Source: Acidobacteriota bacterium
GTDB taxonomy: Bacteria; Acidobacteriota; Thermoanaerobaculia; UBA5066
DNA: 7,741 nucleotides
Assembly: GCA_016789625.1 (NCBI GenBank)
Contig: JAEUQS010000702.1
Location: forward strand, 1-7,741
Direction: 5' to 3'
A program made the position numbers and the translations under genes. The notes under the pieces were generated by a model. The model ran no database searches. It was not told where the DNA came from and was given only the letters and a program-made list of their open reading frames with translations. Each line of letters starts with the position of its first letter. Position 1 is the stretch's first letter. Shown here piece by piece: positions 1-4,785 of the stretch.

Positions 1-1016
1 TCGACCTCACCCAGGTCGCCGGCACCGGCGTCTCGGGCCGGGTCACGAAGCAGGACATCCTGGGATTCACGCCGGCCGCGCCGGCCGCGCCCGCAACAGT
101 CGCCCCTCCGGCGCACTTCGCGACCGTCGCGATCCCGGCTCCCGCGATTCCCGCGCCGACGCCGGCGCCCGCTCCGGCTCCGGTTGCGGCCCCGATCGCG
201 GCACCTCCCGCACCGCCGGCCGCACCCGCTCCGGCGCCCGTCGCCCTCGTCTCTGCCCCCGCGCCCGCTCCGGCGCCCGTCACGTCCTACGCCATGGGCT
301 CGAACGTCGTCGTCGAGCCGATGACGGTCATGCGCAAGAAGATCGCCCAGCGCATGGTCGAGTCCAAGCACACCTCGGCGCACGTGGCCACGGTGTTCGA
401 GGTCGACTACTCGAACGTCACGAAGCTGCGGAACCGGGTGAAGGACCGCTTCGCCGAGCAGTACGGCACGAAGCTCACCTACATGCCGTTCATCTTCAAG
501 GCCGTCATCGGCGCCCTGAAGAAGCACCCGCTCCTCAACGCGTCCATCTCCGGCGAGGACATCGTCCACCACCGCGAGGTGAACCTCGGCATCGCCGTCG
601 CGCTCGACTGGGGGCTCATCGTCCCGGTCATCAAGCACGCCGACGATCTCTCGCTCGTGGGCCTCGCCCGGGCGGCCAACGACCTGGCCAGCCGCGCGCG
701 CACCAAGAAGCTCCTCCCCGACGAGGTCGCGGGCGGCACCTTCACGATCACGAATCCGGGCGCTTCCGGCTCTCTCTTCGGCCTGCCCATCATCAACCAG
801 CCGCAGGTGGGCATCCTCAACATCGGCACCATCGAGAAGCGCGCGAAGGTGCTCGAGATGCCCGACGGCTCCGACGTCATCGCGATCAAGACGATGGGCT
901 ACATCGCCCTCTCGTTCGACCATCGCCTCATCGACGGCGCCGAGGCCGACGCCTTCGTCGCCCTCATCCGCCAGAACCTCGAGAAGGGCACCTGGCCGGA
1001 GCTGGAGAACCTCTGA
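1..1016 (+). CDS. 2-oxo acid dehydrogenase E2 (dihydrolipoamide acyltransferase), 5'-truncated
   Basis: This is the E2 core of a pyruvate-, 2-oxoglutarate- or branched-chain 2-oxo acid dehydrogenase complex. It transfers the acyl group from lipoamide to CoA in the cytoplasm. The frame is open from base 3, so the N-terminal lipoyl domain lies outside the window. Bases 3-62 encode the end of the E3/E1-binding domain, with the typical GTGVSGRVTKQDIL motif. A Pro/Ala linker follows (about 66-290), then the complete catalytic domain from about 294. The active-site motif DHRLIDG is at 918-938, with catalytic His at 921-923 and Asp at 933-935. The motif TNPGASGS...PIINQPQ is also typical. The ATG at 294 is internal and not the true start. 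The stop is TGA at 1014-1016. The substrate cannot be fixed from this fragment. The lipB and lipA genes just downstream fit a lipoate-dependent enzyme. Confidence 0.95.
   Translation, partial: DLTQVAGTGVSGRVTKQDILGFTPAAPAAPATVAPPAHFATVAIPAPAIPAPTPAPAPAPVAAPIAAPPAPPAAPAPAPVALVSAPAPAPAPVTSYAMGSNVVVEPMTVMRKKIAQRMVESKHTSAHVATVFEVDYSNVTKLRNRVKDRFAEQYGTKLTYMPFIFKAVIGALKKHPLLNASISGEDIVHHREVNLGIAVALDWGLIVPVIKHADDLSLVGLARAANDLASRARTKKLLPDEVAGGTFTITNPGASGSLFGLPIINQPQVGILNIGTIEKRAKVLEMPDGSDVIAIKTMGYIALSFDHRLIDGAEADAFVALIRQNLEKGTWPELENL
66..290 (+). repeat. Pro/Ala-rich interdomain linker with in-frame direct repeats
   Basis: This segment inside the E2 gene codes almost only for Pro and Ala with a few Val, Ile and Thr, as in the flexible swinging-arm linkers of E2 proteins. 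An identical 18-mer, cccgctccggcgcccgtc, occurs at 225-242 and 264-281. The copies are 39 nt apart, so they are in frame and encode PAPAPV. A shorter variant lies near 168-180. Such tracts change length by slippage, so linker length may vary between strains. Confidence 0.8.
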
Positions 1017-1021
1017 TCGTC

Positions 1022-1047
1022 CGGGGGAACCATGGCCGGTTCCCCCG
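1022..1047 (+). terminator. Perfect 10-bp hairpin after the E2 gene, possible terminator
   Basis: The arms cgggggaacc (1022-1031) and ggttcccccg (1038-1047) are exact reverse complements around a 6-nt loop. The hairpin starts 6 nt after the E2 stop codon. No T tract follows directly. The nearest T-run is at 1072-1077, about 25 nt downstream. It could be a weak or factor-assisted terminator, or an mRNA 3'-end stabiliser. Its place between E2 and the putative lipB promoter supports a transcript boundary. Confidence 0.55.
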
Positions 1048-1096
1048 AGCCCCCTCCGAGCCAGTCGCTTCTTTTTTCGGGCTCGAGCTCACCGGA

Positions 1097-1102
1097 TAGA
1101 AT
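1097..1102 (+). promoter_or_regulatory. Putative -10 element (TAGAAT) of a leaderless lipB transcript
   Basis: TAGAAT ends 5 nt before the lipB ATG at 1108, and no Shine-Dalgarno sequence is visible there. A -10 hexamer at this distance would place the transcription start at or beside the start codon. No convincing -35 (TTGACA-like) box is seen at the usual spacing, so the call rests on the hexamer, its distance and the matching arrangement at lipA. Confidence 0.45.
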
Positions 1103-1107
1103 GGCGC

Positions 1108-1830
1108 ATGAGCCCGAGCGCTCGCCGCGTCGTTCTCGCATCGCTCCTCGCTGAAGGCCGCATCTCCTGGGATGCGGCCTTTCGTCTTCAGAAGGAGGCC
1201 GAAGCGAGGGCCAAGGCGGGACTCCCCGAGACGCTCTTCCTCCTCGAGCACGAGGACGTCATCACGCTCGGCCGGAACGCGAGCGAGAAGGACCTCCACG
1301 TCTCGCCGGAATGGCTCGCGGCGCAGGGCGTTCACCTGTGTCACGCCGACCGCGGCGGCAAGCTGACGTTCCACGGCCCCGGCCAGCTCGTGGCGTACCC
1401 GATCCTCAACCTCTCCCCCGACCGCTGCGACATCCGCCGCTACGTGCGGGATCTCGAGGAGGTCCTCATCCGCACCGTGGCCGACTTCGGTGTCACGGCC
1501 GCCCGCAGCGACATCCCCGACCGCTGGTCGTCGATCTGGGTGGGCAACGACAAGCTGGCGGCGATCGGCGTTCACCTCTCCCGCTGGGTGACCACCCATG
1601 GCGTCGCCTTGAACGTCCACCCGAACCTGGCCCGGTTTTCGCTCTTCACGCCGTGCGGGATCGTCGACGGAGGCGTCACGTCGCTCGAACGGCTGCTGGG
1701 AAAGGAACGAGCTCCCACAATTTCGCAGGTGGCAGACCGGTTCACCTCGCATTTTTCGGCGGTCTTCGACCGGAACCTCTGGGTCGAAAGTGGAAAGGAG
1801 AGTCCCCATGAACGAGCGCCAGTCCTCTAG
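1108..1830 (+). CDS. lipB: Octanoyl-[acyl-carrier-protein]:protein N-octanoyltransferase LipB
   Basis: LipB moves the octanoyl group from octanoyl-ACP to a lysine of lipoyl domains, the first step of endogenous lipoate assembly in the cytoplasm. The 240-residue product has the family signature RGGKLTFHGPGQ at residues 82-93, and the GNDKLAAIGVH segment with the conserved Lys149. It also has the THGVALNV motif around His165 and the nucleophile Cys183 in FTPCGI. The Lys-Cys distance (34 residues) equals that of the E. coli enzyme (Lys135, Cys169). The ATG at 1108 is preferred: the ATG at 1101 is in another frame, and an upstream TAGAAT box suggests a leaderless start. The C-terminal tail (about residues 226-240) runs through the ribosome binding site and first codons of the next gene. 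The E2 gene lies upstream and lipA downstream. Confidence 0.95.
   Translation: MSPSARRVVLASLLAEGRISWDAAFRLQKEAEARAKAGLPETLFLLEHEDVITLGRNASEKDLHVSPEWLAAQGVHLCHADRGGKLTFHGPGQLVAYPILNLSPDRCDIRRYVRDLEEVLIRTVADFGVTAARSDIPDRWSSIWVGNDKLAAIGVHLSRWVTTHGVALNVHPNLARFSLFTPCGIVDGGVTSLERLLGKERAPTISQVADRFTSHFSAVFDRNLWVESGKESPHERAPVL
1794..1800 (+). promoter_or_regulatory. Ribosome binding site that fixes the start of the HEAT-like gene
   Basis: AAAGGAG lies 7 nt before the ATG at 1808, inside the 3' end of lipB. It argues for that ATG rather than the in-frame GTG at 1790, which has no such site. It also suggests translation coupled to lipB. Confidence 0.75.
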
Positions 1831-2461
1831 GGCCTACGAGCTCCTCACGGCCCGCCTCGCCCCGTTCGCCGCCGACGGTGAGACGATCCAGTTCGACCGC
1901 CTCGGCGCGGCCCCCGTGGACGACCAGACCGTGGGCCTCGTTGCCGAGTGCCTCGTGGACAGGGACCCCGACGCGCGCCAGGCCGGCCTCTTCGTCCTCG
2001 CCGGGCTCCAGGACGACCGCCCCGAGCGCCTCGAGCCGTTTCGCCCGCTGCAGTTCAAGGTGCGCGAGCTGCTCCTCGACCCCGTGGCCGCCGTGCGCTG
2101 CGACGCTCTGATGGCCTTTGCCTACTTCGACCCGGAGGACCTTCACGAGGCCGTCCACGAGTTCCTGGGCGACCCGCACGGCCGCAACCGGCTGCAGGCG
2201 GTCCGCATCCTCGAGGCCGAGCAGGACCCGAAGAACCTCGCCGCTCTGCTCAGGCTGGGCGTCGACCCGTACCACGAGGCCGTGCCCGAGGACGAGAAGG
2301 AGTGGCTCCTCGTTCGCGAGGCGGCCCGCACGGCCATCGAGACCGTCGCGAGCGTCCAGTTCCCCGAGCGCCTCGCCGAAGAGGAGGTCGAGGGCGTCCC
2401 GTGCCTCTATCACGCGTGGGATCCCGTGTGGCGCTGGGCGGCCCAGGAGGGCATCCGCTAG
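1808..2461 (+). CDS. HEAT-repeat-like protein of unknown function
   Basis: A 217-residue soluble protein with no signal peptide or membrane segment. I do not recognise a named family. Helical repeats typical of HEAT/armadillo solenoids are visible: PDARQAGLFVLAGL (residues 54-67), AAVRCDALMAFAYFDPEDL (94-112), and GRNRLQAVRILEAEQDPKNL (125-144). These suggest a protein-binding scaffold rather than an enzyme. The C-terminus is Trp-rich (residues 204-210). The gene overlaps the lipB end by 23 nt and ends 29 nt before lipA, so it is probably cotranscribed with lipB. A link to lipoylation or to the E2 complex is suggested only by position. The start at 1808 is chosen for its strong ribosome binding site. 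The frame is well supported; the function is open. Confidence 0.8.
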   Translation: MNERQSSRAYELLTARLAPFAADGETIQFDRLGAAPVDDQTVGLVAECLVDRDPDARQAGLFVLAGLQDDRPERLEPFRPLQFKVRELLLDPVAAVRCDALMAFAYFDPEDLHEAVHEFLGDPHGRNRLQAVRILEAEQDPKNLAALLRLGVDPYHEAVPEDEKEWLLVREAARTAIETVASVQFPERLAEEEVEGVPCLYHAWDPVWRWAAQEGIR

Positions 2462-2478
2462 ATTCCGGGGGCTTCCTG

Positions 2479-2484
2479 TAGAGT
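2479..2484 (+). promoter_or_regulatory. Putative -10 element (TAGAGT) of a leaderless lipA transcript
   Basis: TAGAGT ends exactly 6 nt before the lipA GTG at 2491, the spacing expected if transcription begins at the start codon. No ribosome binding site lies between the HEAT-like gene stop (2459-2461) and the GTG. No clear -35 box is visible, and read-through from lipB is also possible. Confidence 0.45.
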
Positions 2485-2490
2485 CGCTTC

Positions 2491-3399
2491 GTGAAGCCTC
2501 TGCCCGCCTTCGTACCGAGCCCCGAGCGTCCCGTCTACGGTGAGACCCCGCGTCCCGAATGGCTCAAGGTGCGCCTCACCGGCGCGGGCCAGTTCCAGGA
2601 GATCCAGGAGCTCATCGAGAAGAAGAACCTCAACACGGTGTGCCAGGAAGCCCGCTGCCCGAACATCTTCGAGTGCTGGGGCAAGGAGCGCACCGCGACG
2701 TTCATGCTGCTCGGCGACGTGTGCACCCGCCACTGCGGCTTCTGCGCCGTGGCCAAGGGGATCGGGAAGCCGCTCGACCCCGAGGAGCCTCTCCACGTCG
2801 CCGAGGCCGTGAGGACGCTCGGCGTCGCGCACGCCGTCGTGACCTCGGTGAACCGCGACGAGCTCCCGGACGGCGGCGCCGCGCACTTCGCGGCCACGAT
2901 CCGCGCGATTCGCCTCCTCAATCCGGACGTCACCGTCGAGGTCCTCATCCCCGACTTCCTCGGCAGCGAGAGCGCTCTCGCGACCGTTCTCACCGAGCGG
3001 CCCGAGGTCCTCAACCACAACACCGAGACCGTTCCGAGGCTCTACCGGCGGGTGCGGCCCGACGCGATCTACGAACGGTCGCTCGAGCTCCTCGCCCGGG
3101 CCGCGCGATACCGCGACGCGACCGCGCCGGCGATGAAGGTGAAGAGCGGACTCATGGCCGGCCTCGGGGAGTCGTTCGAGGAGCTCGTCGCGACCCTCGG
3201 CGATCTGCGGGCCGCCGGTACCGACGTCGTCACCATCGGCCAGTACCTCCAGCCCCACGAGCGGCGGCTGCCCATCGAGAAGTACTACAGCCCCGAGGAG
3301 TTCGCCTCGCTCCGCGAGGAGGGTGAGGCCCTGGGGTTCTACCGGGTCGAATCAGGTCCGCTCGTGCGCTCGAGCTACCACGCCCGCCACTCGCTCTAG
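2491..3399 (+). CDS. lipA: Lipoyl synthase LipA (radical SAM)
   Basis: LipA inserts two sulfur atoms into the octanoyl chain on lipoyl domains, finishing the cofactor that LipB starts. The 302-residue length is usual for the family. The auxiliary [4Fe-4S] cluster motif is C51-x4-C56-x5-C62 (CQEARCPNIFEC). The radical SAM motif is C78-x3-C82-x2-C85 (CTRHCGFC). The C-terminal RSSYHA segment (293-298) carries the conserved serine that binds the auxiliary cluster. TSVNRDELPDGGAAHF and VLNHNTETVPRLY are further family motifs. The start is GTG with a TAGAGT hexamer 6 nt before it and no ribosome binding site. Radical SAM chemistry needs a one-electron donor, and a ferredoxin gene converges on lipA directly downstream. 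Confidence 0.97.
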   Translation: MKPLPAFVPSPERPVYGETPRPEWLKVRLTGAGQFQEIQELIEKKNLNTVCQEARCPNIFECWGKERTATFMLLGDVCTRHCGFCAVAKGIGKPLDPEEPLHVAEAVRTLGVAHAVVTSVNRDELPDGGAAHFAATIRAIRLLNPDVTVEVLIPDFLGSESALATVLTERPEVLNHNTETVPRLYRRVRPDAIYERSLELLARAARYRDATAPAMKVKSGLMAGLGESFEELVATLGDLRAAGTDVVTIGQYLQPHERRLPIEKYYSPEEFASLREEGEALGFYRVESGPLVRSSYHARHSL

Positions 3400-3414
3400 G
3401 GTCAGCGCCGGCGT

Positions 3415-3648
3415 TCAGTCTCCGTCGTTGCCGATGGCTTCCACCGGGCAGGAATCCATGGCTTCCTGGCACTGGGCTTCTTCCTCGGCGGTCTGGGCCT
3501 GCTTGAAGACGTAGGAATACCCCTTGTCCTCCTGCCGGGTAAAGTTCGACGGTGCCGTCACCCGGCACACGTCGCAATCGATGCATTGAGTGTCCACGTA
3601 GAACTTGCCCGGCGCGTTGTCGCCGTAGCGGTCGTCACGATTCGCCAT
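3415..3648 (-). CDS. Small [4Fe-4S] ferredoxin
   Basis: A 77-residue acidic, soluble electron carrier. Cluster ligands are Cys22, Cys25 and Cys28 (CIDCDVC) and the distant Cys67 followed by Pro (SCPVEAIG). One cluster is therefore expected, not the two of clostridial ferredoxins. Cys60 is an extra cysteine in the helix before the last ligand. The stretch GYSYVFKQAQT between the two halves is typical of this single-cluster group. The ATG at 3646-3648 has no obvious ribosome binding site. The gene converges on lipA (15-nt gap) and diverges from the cytochrome c gene (20-nt gap), so the two promoters must be tightly packed. Partners are unknown; donating electrons to LipA is a reasonable guess from location and chemistry. 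Confidence 0.9.
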   Translation of the reverse strand: MANRDDRYGDNAPGKFYVDTQCIDCDVCRVTAPSNFTRQEDKGYSYVFKQAQTAEEEAQCQEAMDSCPVEAIGNDGD

Positions 3649-3656
3649 CAGGCTTC

Positions 3657-3660
3657 GGAG
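3657..3660 (+). promoter_or_regulatory. Ribosome binding site of the cytochrome c gene
   Basis: GGAG lies 8 nt before the ATG at 3669. It sits in the 20-nt gap between the divergent ferredoxin and cytochrome genes and supports this start. Confidence 0.55.
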
Positions 3661-3668
3661 ATTAGCAA

Positions 3669-4031
3669 ATGGCCCCGCAATCCCGTTCCGGGCTCCCAGG
3701 CCGGCTGTTCGTCCTCGCGGGCTCGCTGTCGCTCTCGGCCTGCGCCAAGGACGACGGCGCCAGCCTCTGGAGGCTCAAGTGCGCGTCGTGTCACGGCGCG
3801 ACGGGCCGCGGCGACACGAAGTTCTCCGCGGGCCGGCCGTATTCGAACCTGCTGGACGACTCCTTCCGCCACGGAGGATCGTTCGAGGAGATGCGCACGC
3901 TCGTCGCCAAGGGCGATCCGAAGAGCCCCATGCCCGCGTTCGAGGGGCGCCTCACGGCGGCCGAGATCGACCTCGTCGTGAGGTACGTCGAGGAGCTGCG
4001 ACGAAAGGGCCGGCCGGAAGGCGCGCCGTGA
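3669..4031 (+). CDS. Class I cytochrome c lipoprotein
   Basis: A 120-residue exported monohaem electron carrier. The N-terminus has a basic stretch, a hydrophobic core (residues 13-22) and a lipobox LSAC ending at Cys25. The mature protein is therefore probably lipid-anchored on the periplasmic side. The haem motif CASCH spans residues 38-42, with His42 as proximal ligand. Met88 in SPMPAF is the likely distal ligand, followed by the usual C-terminal helix (AAEIDLVVRYVEELRRK). The small size matches single-domain cytochromes of respiratory chains, but no oxidase or reductase genes are in view to name a partner. The stop overlaps the start of the LON-domain gene by 4 nt. Confidence 0.9.
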   Translation: MAPQSRSGLPGRLFVLAGSLSLSACAKDDGASLWRLKCASCHGATGRGDTKFSAGRPYSNLLDDSFRHGGSFEEMRTLVAKGDPKSPMPAFEGRLTAAEIDLVVRYVEELRRKGRPEGAP

Positions 4032-4678
4032 GGCTTCCGATCTTCCCCCTCGAGGGAGTCGTGCTCTTCCCCGGGACGGTGCTCCCGCTCCACATCTTCG
4101 AGCCCCGCTACCGGGAGATGGTGGGCGACGCGCTCGCGGGGAACCTCCGGATCGGGATCCAGACCCTCGCCTTCGAGGGGGGACAGGACGGCCACGGGCG
4201 CCCGCGGGTCGAGCCCATCGGCTGCGCGGGAGAGATCGTGGAGCACGAGCACCTCGAGGACGGCCGTTACGAGATCTCGCTGCAGGGGCTCTACCGCTAC
4301 CGCATCGCCGGAGAGCCCGACTCGGGGCGGGCCTACCGCATCGCCGAGGTGGTTCCGATCCCGGTCACGCCGCTCGCGGACGCGGCGCCGGGCGAGTCCC
4401 CGTTGCGTTCGCTCCTCGTGGACACCGCCTCGAGGCTCGCCCTCGAGGTCGGCCGGCCGGAGGCGGCCCTGCTGCCGGAAGGTCTCGGCGACGAACCGCT
4501 CGTCAACGAGATCCTCGGACGCCTCGGGCTGGACGCGCAGGATCGCTACCGGCTCCTCGCGATGGACCACCTCGAGGAGCGCTACGCCTGGGCGCTCGCT
4601 CACATCTCCGGGATCACGCGCCGGCTGGACCTCCTGAGGCCGTTCCGGCGCAAGGACGTCGAACCTCGCTGGAACTGA
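4028..4678 (+). CDS. Stand-alone LON substrate-binding domain protein
   Basis: A 216-residue cytoplasmic protein made only of the N-terminal (substrate-binding) domain of Lon proteases. The hallmark motif LPIFPLEGVVLFPG at residues 3-16 is followed by LPLHIFEPRYREMV (19-32). The AAA+ ATPase and Ser/Lys protease domains are absent, so it is not a protease itself. Such proteins are common in bacteria, and their role is poorly known (perhaps binding misfolded or specific proteins). The open frame extends upstream into the cytochrome gene, but the homology begins exactly at the GTG at 4028. That GTG has a GGAAGG ribosome binding site at 4016-4021 (6-nt spacing) and forms a GTGA overlap with the cytochrome stop. 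This suggests translational coupling. Confidence 0.9.
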   Translation: MRLPIFPLEGVVLFPGTVLPLHIFEPRYREMVGDALAGNLRIGIQTLAFEGGQDGHGRPRVEPIGCAGEIVEHEHLEDGRYEISLQGLYRYRIAGEPDSGRAYRIAEVVPIPVTPLADAAPGESPLRSLLVDTASRLALEVGRPEAALLPEGLGDEPLVNEILGRLGLDAQDRYRLLAMDHLEERYAWALAHISGITRRLDLLRPFRRKDVEPRWN

Positions 4679-4785
4679 AGCGGTTCGGGGGGTTCCCTGC
4701 CCGATCCTGTGAAACAATCCCCTCCAAAATCTCCGGCCGGTCAATCGCGGTCGCTCGTCGCCCGCAACGGAACACAGGGGGAGTC
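4679..4785 (+). other. Intergenic region before the secreted-protein gene
   Basis: These 107 nt contain no gene. An imperfect inverted repeat begins at the end of the LON-domain gene. GAAC 4661-4664 plus CGCT 4667-4670 pair with AGCG 4679-4682 plus GTTC 4683-4686. No T tract follows, so termination there is doubtful. A short A/T-richer patch lies at 4711-4730 and is the likeliest promoter site, but I see no convincing -35/-10 pair. Confidence 0.4.
4776..4781 (+). promoter_or_regulatory. Ribosome binding site of the large secreted-protein gene
   Basis: AGGGGG lies 4 nt before the GTG at 4786. The purine-rich run continues to 4783. It supports this GTG, which is also followed directly by a signal peptide. 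Confidence 0.55.

Noticed and set aside
294..296. The ATG at 294 as the start of the acyltransferase
   Set aside because: The same frame is open back to base 3 and encodes the E3-binding domain end and the Pro/Ala linker, so this Met is internal.
1790..1792. GTG at 1790 as the start of the HEAT-like gene
   Set aside because: The ribosome binding site AAAGGAG at 1794-1800 lies after this codon and is well spaced for the ATG at 1808.
964..1809. A 281-codon minus-strand open frame over lipB
   Set aside because: lipB on the plus strand has all of its catalytic motifs. The antisense frame has none and runs across the hairpin and the E2 end.
2458..3258. A 266-codon minus-strand open frame over lipA
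   Set aside because: lipA is unambiguous on the plus strand. The antisense product is compositional noise.
3406..3413. Palindrome cgccggcg between lipA and the ferredoxin gene as a bidirectional terminator
   Set aside because: It is only 8 bp with no room for a loop and no T tract on either side. Such palindromes are common at this GC content.
3779..4027. An 83-codon upstream extension of the LON-domain gene
   Set aside because: The extension is out of frame over the cytochrome c coding sequence and is Arg-rich noise. Family similarity starts at the GTG at 4028.
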